Virus record (IMG/VR): IMGVR_UViG_3300030104_005473
Span: 1-22,642 of that record
DNA length: 22,642 nucleotides
Origin: a virus
Strand: one strand, 5' to 3'
Within the stretch, counting starts at the first letter, position 1. Each line of letters begins with the position of its first letter. Below, piece by piece: positions 6,975 through 15,112 of this stretch. Under the pieces are notes generated by a model. That model was not told the origin of the DNA. It did not search any database and was given only the letters and a program-made list of their open reading frames with translations. The position numbers and the translations under genes were made by a program.

Positions 6975-8826
6975 ATTTGTAATTGAAGTCAGAGCTAAAG
7001 GGTTTACGAACCTAGAGACTCAACTTAAAAAAGCTGATGCAGCGACTAAAGGGTATACAAAATCCACTAAACAATTAAGAGGTGCAACTTCTGGATTAAG
7101 AAGAAATATTGGGGCATTAAGGAATAATATACTTCTATTTACATTTGCTCTAGGCGCAGCAGCTAAGATGACTAGTACTTTTGTTCGTAATGCTTCAAAA
7201 TTTGAACAAGTTAGAACACGATTAGTAGGTTTAACTGGATCGGTAGTAAAAGCAAATCAAGCTTTTGACACTTTTAATGCAGTAGCAGCAACTACACCTT
7301 TTAGCTTAGAAGATGTAGTAAATGCTGGTGCGCAGTTAAAAGCATTTGGATCAGATGCGGAAGCATTAATTAAGCCAGTTACAGACCTTGCAGCATTTAT
7401 GGGTACAACTGCTACAGAAGCTGCTAATTCTTTTGGCCGAGCTTTTGCTGGTGGCGCTGGCGCTGCTGATATTTTGCGAGAGCGTGGTATATTAAATATA
7501 ATAAAATCTTCTCAAGGTTTAACTGACTTATCTACTACTACTTTACCAGAATTTAGAAAGGCTTTAATAAGTTCATTACAAGATCCAGCAGTCGGAATTG
7601 CTGGTAGTACCGATCGGATGTCAAGAACATTTGAAGGTGCGATGTCTAATATGAAAGACAGCTTAACTAGACTATCTGCTGAAGTAGGCGCTGTAATGCT
7701 ACCAGCTTTAAAAGGATTTTCACGCCAACTTAAAGAATTATCAGACGATGCAATTACTTTTTTCCAGCAATTTACTGGAACTGAAGCTCAAAAAATGCTT
7801 GCGCATTTAAAGCAAATTGGAGTTGACTCAAAAGCTCTATCAGCTTTAGAGGCTATAGTTTTTACAGAAAAAACAGAAGAAAATATTGATAACATAAATC
7901 AAGCTATGGTAAGGTTATTACAAGGGAATAAGGGTTTAACTAAACAATTTAAAGATTTTGGTGGAGAGGTTAAGACAATTCAAGAATTCCTTTTTGGAAA
8001 GCCTATTGGAGAGCCAAGAATTGATGATGTTAGTATAAGCGTTGAAAATGCAGCATTGTTATTAGATGTGCTAAAGCAAGAAATGAATGCAGTTCAAGCT
8101 GGAGCTTTAGGTATGGCAAACTCTATAGGCACTAACAATCAAGCAACTTCAGAAGCATCTAAAGAAGCCGCAGAACACTTCCTTGCTTTAGCTTCTCTAG
8201 TTGCCATGCTTACTGAGCAAGATAATTTATATAAAAGACTTACCGAGACTATAGCTGAATTAAGCGCCACCGCACCACTTGTGCAAATAGACCCACCTGA
8301 CCCAGCAAGGATTCTAGCTTCAGCAAGAGCTTTTAAACAATTTAGTGATAATATCGCTAAAGCTACTTTAGAAGGTCAGAATTTTGGAGATGCTGTAGTG
8401 AATGCGTTAGAATCTATTGGAATTGAATTAGCAGCTCAAGCAATTTCATTTTCGTTATTAAGTATTTTTGCTAAAGGCCCACTGTCAGCCTCTAAAGCTG
8501 GATTTGGATTGCTAGATACAGTATTTACTAGCATATTTGGCAAAGCTCACACTGGTGGAGCAATTACAAATAAAGGCGTACAAGCTTTTGCTGGGGGTGG
8601 TATGGTTCAAGGTAGAGATAATGTACCTATACTAGCTCAAGCAGGCGAGTTTGTTATGCGCAGAGAGGCGGTGCAAAGTATTGGCTTAGACCAACTACAT
8701 CAAATGAATCAATCAGGTCAGAGTAATAATATGACTGTTAATATTTCTGCACCAATGGTAGATGAAACAGTTGTAGATCATATTATTCCAGCCATTGAAA
8801 AAGCAGCAAGGTTTAATTTAGCATGA
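6964..8826 (+). CDS. Tape measure protein
   Basis: The 620-residue protein starts as a helical, Lys/Ala-rich coiled coil and has a hydrophobic stretch (NNILLFTFALGAAAKM, about 45-60). It then has the conserved tape-measure N-terminal region with FEQVRTRLVGLTGS, TPFSLEDVVNAGAQLKAFG and FMGTTATEAANSFGRAFAGG. The C-terminus has a Gly-rich GGAITNKGVQAFAGGGM followed by VPILAQAGEFVMRREAV, typical of tape measure ends. The protein sets tail length and threads the tube. At roughly 0.15 nm per residue (established rule), 620 residues suggest a tail near 90 nm. It overlaps the chaperone frame and the next gene (ATGA). Confidence 0.85.
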   Translation: MANKFVIEVRAKGFTNLETQLKKADAATKGYTKSTKQLRGATSGLRRNIGALRNNILLFTFALGAAAKMTSTFVRNASKFEQVRTRLVGLTGSVVKANQAFDTFNAVAATTPFSLEDVVNAGAQLKAFGSDAEALIKPVTDLAAFMGTTATEAANSFGRAFAGGAGAADILRERGILNIIKSSQGLTDLSTTTLPEFRKALISSLQDPAVGIAGSTDRMSRTFEGAMSNMKDSLTRLSAEVGAVMLPALKGFSRQLKELSDDAITFFQQFTGTEAQKMLAHLKQIGVDSKALSALEAIVFTEKTEENIDNINQAMVRLLQGNKGLTKQFKDFGGEVKTIQEFLFGKPIGEPRIDDVSISVENAALLLDVLKQEMNAVQAGALGMANSIGTNNQATSEASKEAAEHFLALASLVAMLTEQDNLYKRLTETIAELSATAPLVQIDPPDPARILASARAFKQFSDNIAKATLEGQNFGDAVVNALESIGIELAAQAISFSLLSIFAKGPLSASKAGFGLLDTVFTSIFGKAHTGGAITNKGVQAFAGGGMVQGRDNVPILAQAGEFVMRREAVQSIGLDQLHQMNQSGQSNNMTVNISAPMVDETVVDHIIPAIEKAARFNLA

Positions 8827-10907
8827 GCCTAAGTTTTAACGGTTCTCAAAATGCACATGGGATTGAAGAGAATTGGCTTTTCAATATTACACACTCTGGC
8901 GGTAATTTATATTTAGCACTAGCCGATGTGACTTATAGCTCTAATTTTTATTATGGTGCTATAACCAATAATCCAAGTATTCGTGAAAGCCTTGATATTG
9001 TCAGATCAAAAGCCAACACATCAAATATCACACTAACAATAGCTGATTTTGAATACAATGGTAGTCCTATCTCTGAAGAGTTCTTTGGTGGGTCTAATCA
9101 CTACATTAATAGAAGTGTATCTACCTCTATAAAAATTGGTGCTGATAATCCAGTAGTGGTTGGTACGTTTCGTATCTTAGATCTAAGTTATGACGGTGAT
9201 GCCATTACAATGCAAATGGCTGCTAAAAGACCCTGGGATGGTATAGAATTACCAGTAGACAAAAGTACCACTGGTGTCTATGTGCCAGTAGTTTATGGTG
9301 ACTATACAGGAACTATAGCAACTTCAGTTACCGCAAATAATAATGTATTTATGACTGATAAGGCAGTCTTTCCATCACCTAGAACAAGTAACTCTGGCAA
9401 CAATCTTTACTTCTTAGCTCCTAAAAGCTACGGAAGTGGATCTGTCGTTAATTATTATGATTCAAGAGCAGATGTCTACACACACCTTGAAGAAAATAAT
9501 GCAGCAACGGTTACAAGAGATGGTAAAGATGCTTTTGAGATAAAAGGAAAATTAAAAAGAACTTATAAGTTTAGACCAAAGGCTGTTTCTTCTTCAACAA
9601 ACTTTTCTAATACTGGAAATTCAATAAACACCAACCAGTCTGATGGAGCTACCTCATCTACTTTTACTGCTAATGGTGGTGCGCAAACTGCTGATCTAAA
9701 CTATGAGTTACCTTCAATCAGTGGTCATTTTACATCTGCTAGTTTAAGAGTAGCAGCAACAATTACAGTGGCTAATCACGCTGCTGGTGTCGAGTCGGTT
9801 TTATATCATCGCTCTTTTGGTTCTGACACAACTATTTTATCGCAAGGGTCTAATGGCACAGGAACTTTAACTGTAAGCACTAACACTAATATTTTATCAG
9901 CTATACAGTCCAATAATGATAGACTGCCTGACGACCTTAATCTTAGGTTTCAATTTAGCAGTCTTTCGTCTGGCTCTACGCAAGCAACTTGTGTGATTAA
10001 TGATGTGTATCTTTACTTTACAATAGAAGAAGATTTTGGCTCTGAACCTATGGCTGCTGGTTTAGCTGAATTAAGTTTAGATACAATATACTCTGGTAAT
10101 GATGGCTTAACTAATTCTTGGGATGATTCAGCTATAACTTACATTCACGATATACATCGAGATATGTTAATAAGATATGCTGGCGTTACTACTTCTACAC
10201 CAGATAATTATTCTGATTTAAATACAGCTCGATCACAATCTAATAAAGAATGGTATGCACGATTTTGGCAATTAGAACCAAAGTTACTTAAAGATACCTT
10301 AGAGAAGATTCAGTTTGAAGGTGGCTTTGCTTTTCGCTTTAAAGCAGATGATAGTCCACAATATATTTATGTAAAAGATTCATATAGTAGCGCTGATTAT
10401 ACATTAGCAAAAGATGACCTGGCTAATATTAAAGTCAGTAATACTTCTATTGGTGATCTGGTGAGCAAGTTTGAAGTAAATTATGAAAGAAACCCAGGTA
10501 AAGGTACTTATATAAATTCTCAGACTTGTACGAATGGCACTACTAGGACTAATTATAATATTGCAGCAAAAGAAAATATTGAACAAGTCAGCTTAGACTA
10601 TATTGTGCAAAATGATGCTGGTACAGTAGGCGCTACCGATCTTACTGGTGGCAGTCCGAATGATGGATTCGCTAATTATTACGGATATTTAGTATCTAAT
10701 GTAAAGCTGATGATAGAAGCAGAGGTAATTAACCCAGCGCATATAGGTATTGAGGTAGGGGATATAGTCACATTTGATAATAGTGATATGTATCCAGAGA
10801 AAGCTTTTGGATCTGCCTGGACTAATAAAGCTTTTATGGTTATTTATTTATCACGCACTCCAGGTAAACTAAAAATTAAGGTAAGGGAAGTAGGCGCTAT
10901 TTCTTAA
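8823..10907 (+). CDS. Large tail-tip/hub-like protein
   Basis: The 694-residue protein follows the tape measure gene, where the distal tail/baseplate hub genes lie. It starts SLSFNGSQNAHGIEENWLFNI, and is Ser/Asn/Thr-rich beta structure. There is a strand-rich section at about 260-410 (TNQSDGATSSTFTANGG onward) that looks like an inserted Ig-like or jelly-roll domain. The C-terminal part (EVGDIVTFDNSDMYPEK, then LSRTPGKLKIKVREVG) resembles the OB-like end of hub proteins. It probably nucleates the tail tip and may contact the host surface. Specific orthology is not established. Confidence 0.55.
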   Translation: MSLSFNGSQNAHGIEENWLFNITHSGGNLYLALADVTYSSNFYYGAITNNPSIRESLDIVRSKANTSNITLTIADFEYNGSPISEEFFGGSNHYINRSVSTSIKIGADNPVVVGTFRILDLSYDGDAITMQMAAKRPWDGIELPVDKSTTGVYVPVVYGDYTGTIATSVTANNNVFMTDKAVFPSPRTSNSGNNLYFLAPKSYGSGSVVNYYDSRADVYTHLEENNAATVTRDGKDAFEIKGKLKRTYKFRPKAVSSSTNFSNTGNSINTNQSDGATSSTFTANGGAQTADLNYELPSISGHFTSASLRVAATITVANHAAGVESVLYHRSFGSDTTILSQGSNGTGTLTVSTNTNILSAIQSNNDRLPDDLNLRFQFSSLSSGSTQATCVINDVYLYFTIEEDFGSEPMAAGLAELSLDTIYSGNDGLTNSWDDSAITYIHDIHRDMLIRYAGVTTSTPDNYSDLNTARSQSNKEWYARFWQLEPKLLKDTLEKIQFEGGFAFRFKADDSPQYIYVKDSYSSADYTLAKDDLANIKVSNTSIGDLVSKFEVNYERNPGKGTYINSQTCTNGTTRTNYNIAAKENIEQVSLDYIVQNDAGTVGATDLTGGSPNDGFANYYGYLVSNVKLMIEAEVINPAHIGIEVGDIVTFDNSDMYPEKAFGSAWTNKAFMVIYLSRTPGKLKIKVREVGAIS

Positions 10908-10919
10908 AGAGGTATAATT

Positions 10920-11693
10920 ATGGCAAAGTATTTTATTTATCCAACCGAAGGTCGTGAGACATCTGCATCTGTAGACAGTGGTTCTATTCCTGACGGTGGT
11001 GGGTCTTACACTTCTAACTCAGGTAAAGTAACCAATGATGAGCGATTGGTTGATGGGAACTTAGGTGCAGCAGCGAATTTTACTGCGCAACATGCTACAA
11101 TTAGAGTAGATAAAGGAAGTGGATCAATCGATAAAATCGATAGTATCGCTTATTACTCTACCGCAGCCGATGATGGTGGATTTAGAATATATACAAATAG
11201 CGCATCTAATAATTCTTCTACTACAGAAAGAGCGACCTTTAACGCTACTACCGCTGGATGGAATGTTGATGTCGATATGACATTAGGAAATGCTGAACGA
11301 TATTGGTATATGTCAGCGCACGAAGAGGCGGTAGCTACAGTAACGCAAGTAATACTTGGTACAAAACTAAATTTAACCAATGTAGAATTATCTGGAACAG
11401 AGGGTAAGATACATGGGAATAAGATACTTACCAGTCAAGGTGGTGTAGAGTATTCAAATAAAAGACATGATGGTAAGAAGTTTTGGAATTTTAATTTAAA
11501 GTTTGTTAGTTCTAGTTATAAAACAAGCTTGGAAACAATGAGAACTGCTTTATATGGCCCACATGATAAATTCTTATATTATGATGATTCTGCCTATTAC
11601 TATGTGCGAATGTCTGATGATTCGCTACAGTTTAAAGAGGTAGCGTTTGGAGTCTACGACACTAATATAAAACTGATAGAGCAATTAAGTTAA
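10920..11693 (+). CDS. Tail-tip protein with galactose-binding-like domain
   Basis: The 257-residue protein has two apparent parts. Residues about 35-150 read as a discoidin/F5-8-type sandwich: NDERLVDGNLG (the ligand-loop DG region), then IDSIAYYS, GGFRIYTNS, and a closing RYWYMSA...VTQVILGTKL. Residues about 160-257 are a second beta domain (HDGKKFWNFNLKF, DSAYYYVRMS, FKEVAFGVYDTNIKLIEQL) like a Dit or DUF2460-type tail domain. The order suggests a distal-tail protein carrying a sugar-binding face. Ribosome binding site AAAGAGG lies just upstream. Its 3' end overlaps the integrase gene by 9 bases. Confidence 0.55.
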   Translation: MAKYFIYPTEGRETSASVDSGSIPDGGGSYTSNSGKVTNDERLVDGNLGAAANFTAQHATIRVDKGSGSIDKIDSIAYYSTAADDGGFRIYTNSASNNSSTTERATFNATTAGWNVDVDMTLGNAERYWYMSAHEEAVATVTQVILGTKLNLTNVELSGTEGKIHGNKILTSQGGVEYSNKRHDGKKFWNFNLKFVSSSYKTSLETMRTALYGPHDKFLYYDDSAYYYVRMSDDSLQFKEVAFGVYDTNIKLIEQLS

Positions 11694-12788
11694 TCGATTC
11701 AATCCTTTAACTATAGAGTTTGATGATTTTCTCTTATCATCCATAATCCAATCAGCATAAGCATCTTCCGTATCTTTTACATTTGCATGACCTAAATGCT
11801 CTTTTACTGCATAGATATTTCCAGATTCTCTTAATAGAATTGTAGCAGAAGTATCTCTAAAGTCATGCGGTGTGAACTTAAAACCGACAGTATCACTTGC
11901 AACTACGATTCTATCGTAAACATTCTTTGAACTTATAGGAATCGGATAGATATGTGCTTCATCGTGTATAGTTTTAAAGTGATCATTAATGATTTTAATC
12001 AATCGCTGATGATGGTCTTTTAAAAAAGGAATCTCTAGGGGAGTATCAAATTCTTTCTTATGCCCTTTGTTCTTAATATAAGCGACTTCGCCTTCCATAT
12101 CGATTTGATTCCAAGTAAAGTCTGGTCTACACAATTCACTAATACGACACCCAGTTAAGATATAAAGTTCGATGATAGCTTTTGTAATAGGACATATATC
12201 TTTATGCTCAAATATCATATCTAACTGATAAGGCTTTAAAGCGTTCTTTTTGCTCTTGGTAGCCTTTGGTAGCTTTATTGGTTTTGCGTTGATTGTACCC
12301 CTAATATTGCCCTCAGAAATCTGTTCCCTAGTCCAATTACCGATATGGTTTAAGCATCGCAAGTCTGATAGACCAGAGTTTTTCTTATTAGGGTTTCCGT
12401 AGCGCTTAAAATAGAAAGGATAATTAATTTTACAGAATGGAAAATCCATTCCTAAGTCATTTTCTAATTTACTCATTAATGCTTCGTAGCGCTTAATGGT
12501 TTTAACCGCATATTGCTTATAAGGTATTGCATTTACCCTAAATGCTTTAAATATAACACCGATAGTTAGCTCTGGAATTATAATATTTGTTGAGTTGATC
12601 TTACCACTTAATTTCAAGCTAATACGGTCACGCTCTTCAATTAAACTTGCATCATTATATATAGTATATGCTTTTTCCCTACCATTAATTGTTATAGATC
12701 GGTAAGGATTTTTATATAATTGTCTATATCCCTCTGGAATATACTTTATAAGATATTTATCATCATTTATTTGTGTAATTTTAGCCAT
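11685..12788 (-). CDS. int: Tyrosine recombinase (phage integrase)
   Basis: The product is 367 residues from the ATG at 12788. A GTG two codons earlier is possible, but GAGGA lies 9 bases before the ATG. The N-terminal region resembles a DNA-arm binding domain, then a SAM-like core-binding helix bundle (about 75-160). The catalytic domain has Arg215 in TGCRISELC, the beta-hairpin Lys in IKNKGHKK (about 239-244), His308 and Arg311 in TPHDFRD, His334 in KEHLGHANV and the Tyr344 nucleophile in DAYADW. All catalytic residues are present, so it should integrate and excise the phage. It faces the tail gene and diverges from the regulator gene. Confidence 0.92.
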   Translation of the reverse strand: MAKITQINDDKYLIKYIPEGYRQLYKNPYRSITINGREKAYTIYNDASLIEERDRISLKLSGKINSTNIIIPELTIGVIFKAFRVNAIPYKQYAVKTIKRYEALMSKLENDLGMDFPFCKINYPFYFKRYGNPNKKNSGLSDLRCLNHIGNWTREQISEGNIRGTINAKPIKLPKATKSKKNALKPYQLDMIFEHKDICPITKAIIELYILTGCRISELCRPDFTWNQIDMEGEVAYIKNKGHKKEFDTPLEIPFLKDHHQRLIKIINDHFKTIHDEAHIYPIPISSKNVYDRIVVASDTVGFKFTPHDFRDTSATILLRESGNIYAVKEHLGHANVKDTEDAYADWIMDDKRKSSNSIVKGLNRLT

Positions 12789-12792
12789 CTTC

Positions 12793-12808
12793 ACTAATCC
12801 TCATTAGT
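12793..12808 (-). promoter_or_regulatory. Hairpin presenting the integrase ribosome binding site
   Basis: ACTAAT and ATTAGT are perfect 6-bp inverted arms (12793-12798 and 12803-12808) around a 4-base loop. On the integrase strand the loop is GAGG, the likely Shine-Dalgarno sequence, 9 bases before the ATG at 12788. The site could be a mRNA hairpin controlling integrase translation, or an operator. Seen in sequence; function inferred. Confidence 0.45.
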
Positions 12809-12839
12809 TATACGACTAAAAGTTATAACAGATATTACA

Positions 12840-12867
12840 TTTATACAACTATTATGTTAATTGTAAA
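12840..12867 (-). promoter_or_regulatory. Candidate integrase promoter
   Basis: On the minus strand TTTACA (12867-12862) and TATAAA (12845-12840) form a near-consensus sigma-70 pair with a 16-base spacer. Transcription would start near 12833, about 45 bases before the integrase ATG. The region is AT-rich, so chance matches are possible. Confidence 0.4.
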
Positions 12868-12873
12868 TATTCT

Positions 12874-12902
12874 TTGCACATAAATTATATTTGTTTTAAT
12901 AT
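12874..12902 (+). promoter_or_regulatory. Candidate promoter for the regulator gene
   Basis: TTGCAC (12874-12879) and TAATAT (12897-12902) are separated by 17 bases and would start transcription near 12909, about 20 bases before the regulator's ATG. Its -35 lies only 6 bases from that of the opposing candidate integrase promoter, an arrangement typical of lysogeny switches. Confidence 0.35.
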
Positions 12903-12929
12903 TTGTTACCAAATAAGGAAACATTTTAC

Positions 12930-13169
12930 ATGGGTAGACCAAAAATTGATACGCCAATAGCACCTCAAAGAAAAATAAAAGAGGTTTTAGATCGGCCGAA
13001 TGTCCAAAGAAACCTATTCTGGTTAGCGAAGCAATCAAAAATAAATCATACGCTGCTTCACCAGATCGTTAATGGCAAAAGAAGGCTACAGGATTATCAG
13101 GCAAACAAAATTTTACATACATTACGAACTTTTAACATAGATGTTACTTATGATGAGGTCTTTATTTGA
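12930..13169 (+). CDS. Small helix-turn-helix regulator (Cro/CI-like)
   Basis: The 79-residue protein begins MGRPKIDTPIAPQRKIKEVL and has an HTH-like stretch LFWLAKQSKINHTLLHQIVNGKR (the WLAKQSKIN helix, turn, recognition helix TLLHQIVNG), followed by KILHTLRTFNIDVTYDEVF. I chose the ATG at 12930 over the TTG at 12903 because AAGGAA is 9 bases upstream. It is the only regulator near the integrase and is divergently placed, so it probably controls the lysogeny decision or early transcription. It is too short to carry a CI-type cleavage domain. Confidence 0.7.
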   Translation: MGRPKIDTPIAPQRKIKEVLDRPNVQRNLFWLAKQSKINHTLLHQIVNGKRRLQDYQANKILHTLRTFNIDVTYDEVFI

Positions 13170-13210
13170 AAAACCTCTATTTAAGTAGACTTTAACATGA
13201 TCCACATACC

Positions 13211-13435
13211 ATGAGCCAAGTCAGAATACTATCAAGCGATAAATTAATCAAACGAGATTTCCTTTCCTACATAGGGTCGTTAGGCGCTTCCTTTCGTGCG
13301 ACAACACCTAGCGACCCTTCTTTTAATCTAGCCTTCGATATTACAAGTCAATCTGAATTACATCGACAGCACCTTATTGTTGAGGTATGCCGAAAGCTGG
13401 ACACATTAAACATAGAATATGAGGTGATTAGATGA
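13211..13435 (+). CDS. Unknown small alpha/beta protein
   Basis: The 74-residue product has LIKRDFLSYIGSLGASF, a middle strand FNLAFDITS and a C-terminal helix/strand ending DTLNIEYEVIR. It has the look of a compact alpha/beta protein. No clear ribosome binding site precedes the ATG. The stop overlaps the next gene's ATG (ATGA at 13432-13435), supporting coding. It is the first gene of the early module after the regulator. No family recognised. Confidence 0.55.
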   Translation: MSQVRILSSDKLIKRDFLSYIGSLGASFRATTPSDPSFNLAFDITSQSELHRQHLIVEVCRKLDTLNIEYEVIR

Positions 13436-13536
13436 GTGATTTATGGTGGTATATAAAGCATTATTTTATCGAGATAGTTCTTGTCTTGATGTTAGTAGCG
13501 GTTTTAATAAACAATAGGAGTCTATTATGGCAGTAA
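13432..13536 (+). CDS. Tiny membrane protein (34 residues)
   Basis: The frame starts with ATG overlapping the previous TGA and ends after overlapping the SSB gene start by 10 bases. The product is MSDLWWYIKHYFIEI followed by a hydrophobic helix VLVLMLVAVLI and NNRSLLWQ. One predicted transmembrane segment. The coupling on both sides argues that it is expressed. Function unknown. Confidence 0.5.
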   Translation: MSDLWWYIKHYFIEIVLVLMLVAVLINNRSLLWQ

Positions 13537-14048
13537 ATAAAAGCACAGGCAACATGAAAAGTCCTGTGAGGATGGATAAAATCATTGTAAAGAATCTTAC
13601 AGTAAAATGGTCACATTTACTTAAACCAGATCTAGAATATAACTCTGGTCATAGTGTTACCGTAGAAGTCAATAAAGAGTTGGCTAAACTACAAAAAGAG
13701 TTAATTGCACAAACTGGTGTTAAAAAGATCAATGGCTTAAAAGAAGATGAAGGTGTCAAGCTTGCCAGTTTTAAAAACAAGATACATAGCACAGAAGGTA
13801 TTGAGCGTTTTCCAAAGATATATGATGGCGATGGTCAAGTGACTAGCGATTGCCCTTTTGGTGGTGACAAGATAAATGTAGTGATCAAACCAAAGGTGTG
13901 GGATATGAATGGTAAGCAATCTATCAGTTGCTACCTGGAACAAGTTCAATGGGTAGAGAAGAATAGCGGTGAGTCTGTTACCTTTGAAAGAGTGGTAGAT
14001 AAAGCAGATGATGTCAGCTTTGAAAATGACGACAAGCTACCCTTTTAA
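13527..14048 (+). CDS. ssDNA-binding protein, gp2.5-like (DUF2815)
   Basis: The 173-residue protein has an OB-type layout, with strands IIVKNLTVKWSHL, HSVTVEVNKEL, DKINVVIKPKVW and QSISCYLEQVQWV. It ends in an acidic tail with an aromatic last residue, ENDDKLPF, as in phage SSBs where this tip recruits replication proteins. FPKIYDGDGQ and SDCPFGGDK match the DUF2815-type phage SSB signature. It coats single-stranded DNA during replication and recombination, and is coupled to the nuclease gene (stop and ATG overlap by one base, TAATG). Confidence 0.8.
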   Translation: MAVNKSTGNMKSPVRMDKIIVKNLTVKWSHLLKPDLEYNSGHSVTVEVNKELAKLQKELIAQTGVKKINGLKEDEGVKLASFKNKIHSTEGIERFPKIYDGDGQVTSDCPFGGDKINVVIKPKVWDMNGKQSISCYLEQVQWVEKNSGESVTFERVVDKADDVSFENDDKLPF

Positions 14049-14344
14049 TGAACAGTAAAGCAAAAGGCACAGGCTACGAGAATGAGCTAGTAAAAAAGCT
14101 TGAAGAATCTGGCTTTGAAAAGGTCAAAAGAGCGTGGGGGTCGGATGGTAGGTCGATGGGAGAAGCGCCAGATGTTGACATTCTAGCAGATGGAATCAAG
14201 ATACAAGCCAAGCGTAGAAGGTCTATACCTAAATGGTTAAATCTCGGTAATTGTGATGTGGTGATGTATAGAGAAGATAGAGGTATTACATTTGTTTCTA
14301 TGACGTTTGACGATTGGGTAAGGTGTTTGAAAAGTGTCCTCTGA
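14048..14344 (+). CDS. Holliday-junction-resolvase-like PD-(D/E)XK nuclease
   Basis: The 98-residue protein has KGTGYENELVKKLEESGF (Glu11 as first acidic residue), then EAPDVDILADGIKIQAKRR, where Asp44 and the Q53-A-K55 strand form the (D)...Q/ExK metal site of archaeal-type Holliday junction resolvases and related phage nucleases. The SSB gene directly before it fits a recombination or replication-fork resolution role. The length is right for a minimal resolvase. VRR-type nuclease is a possible alternative. Confidence 0.75.
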   Translation: MNSKAKGTGYENELVKKLEESGFEKVKRAWGSDGRSMGEAPDVDILADGIKIQAKRRRSIPKWLNLGNCDVVMYREDRGITFVSMTFDDWVRCLKSVL

Positions 14345-14484
14345 TAGAGGGCAGACAATGTGCTTTTGCTGGTTATGATAAACAGGAAAAACTTAGATGT
14401 GGATTTGCAAAACATCCAAATTTTGTTTCATTGATTACGGTATGTCCTTTGAAACAAAAAAAGGCGAGACGGAAAAGACGATAA
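14323..14484 (+). CDS. Possible small Cys-rich protein (GTG start)
   Basis: A 53-residue frame opens with GTG 14323 inside the end of the nuclease gene and stops at 14482-14484. It encodes FEKCPLIEGRQCAFAGYDK, then KLRCGFAKHPNFVSLITVC, and a basic tail KKARRKRR. Four cysteines arranged C-x7-C...C...C suggest a metal or Fe-S site. It overlaps the next ORF by 43 bases in another frame, which weakens it, but the Cys pattern and basic tail look non-random. There is only a weak ribosome binding site. Confidence 0.4.
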   Translation: MFEKCPLIEGRQCAFAGYDKQEKLRCGFAKHPNFVSLITVCPLKQKKARRKRR

Positions 14485-14732
14485 TACTTGGTTGGCGCTG
14501 GGTAGTTGATCTACTCGCCTATATTTACGATGCGCTGTGTGATGGTTTACTTTCTCTATTAAACCGCCACTCATCCTCAGAACCGTTACATAGCGCAGAG
14601 GTTTGTGAGCATAATATATCTGATATAGTCCAGGGTGAAACTTATTATGGGGCAGAGGAGCATCAATATAATACCTACTGGTACTGCGAGGAATGTGGTG
14701 AAGAAATGATTAGTGAACCATACGAGGAGTAA
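14442..14732 (+). CDS. Zinc-ribbon-like small protein
   Basis: Starting at ATG 14442 the product is 96 residues: MSFETKKGETEKTIILGWRW, a hydrophobic helix VVDLLAYIYDALCDGLLSLL, then an acidic part with CEH...YWYCEECGEEM. The CEH and CEEC pairs form a plausible zinc ribbon with about 30 residues between. An earlier in-frame ATG at 14397 would overlap more with the nuclease-side frame and lacks a better ribosome binding site. Role unknown; small zinc proteins recur in this region. Confidence 0.55.
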   Translation: MSFETKKGETEKTIILGWRWVVDLLAYIYDALCDGLLSLLNRHSSSEPLHSAEVCEHNISDIVQGETYYGAEEHQYNTYWYCEECGEEMISEPYEE

Positions 14733-14735
14733 CTT

Positions 14736-14975
14736 ATGCAAAGATGCCAATTCTGCACACAAATGGCAAGCAATACATTACATGGTATTCATATCTGTAA
14801 TAAACATTATACAAACCCAGTGATCGAAGGTCTTATCTGTGATTTTTATAAGAAAGAACATCAGATCATGGGAAGGAATTACAATATAATGAAGCGAAAG
14901 TCTAATATGGCTTATACAAGACCCTGGAAGAATTTAATAGAATACTATCGTGCGAAGTGGGGATGGTTTAAATGA
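14736..14975 (+). CDS. Small zinc-finger-like protein
   Basis: The 79-residue product starts MQRCQFCTQMASNTLHGIHICNKHY. The CxxC (4 and 7) followed 13 residues later by CxxH makes a treble-clef- or HNH-like zinc site. The rest is basic and aromatic (KKEHQIMG, RPWKNLIEYYRAKWGWFK), so nucleic-acid binding is possible. AGGAG is placed at 14725-14729 before the ATG. The stop overlaps the next start (ATGA). Confidence 0.65.
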   Translation: MQRCQFCTQMASNTLHGIHICNKHYTNPVIEGLICDFYKKEHQIMGRNYNIMKRKSNMAYTRPWKNLIEYYRAKWGWFK

Positions 14976-15112
14976 AATGGTATTTTATATACCTGTATCG
15001 ATACTTCAAGGATGACAGAAGTGAAAAAGAAGCAGAAAATGTTGATTGGCTATTGAGAGTTAGTGATAATAAACGATTATTAAGATTATGGAGATGGTTA
15101 CATGGCAGATGA
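14972..15112 (+). CDS. Small basic Trp/Tyr-rich protein (46 residues)
   Basis: The frame starts with ATG overlapping the previous TGA and overlaps the next gene by 11 bases. The product begins MKWYFIYLYRYFKDDRSEKE and ends RLLRLWRWLHGR. The N-terminus is hydrophobic and aromatic, the C-terminus basic; it may be peripheral membrane or nucleic-acid binding. No family recognised. The tiling with its neighbours supports coding. Confidence 0.5.
   Translation: MKWYFIYLYRYFKDDRSEKEAENVDWLLRVSDNKRLLRLWRWLHGR

Noticed and set aside
12790-12930. Phage attachment core (attP)
   Set aside because: An intergenic location near the integrase is expected, but no core or arm-site repeats could be defined without a host genome sequence.
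14074-14415. Minus-strand 113-residue frame opposite the nuclease gene
   Set aside because: It is antisense to a gene with catalytic motifs and overlapping neighbours, and has no family features.
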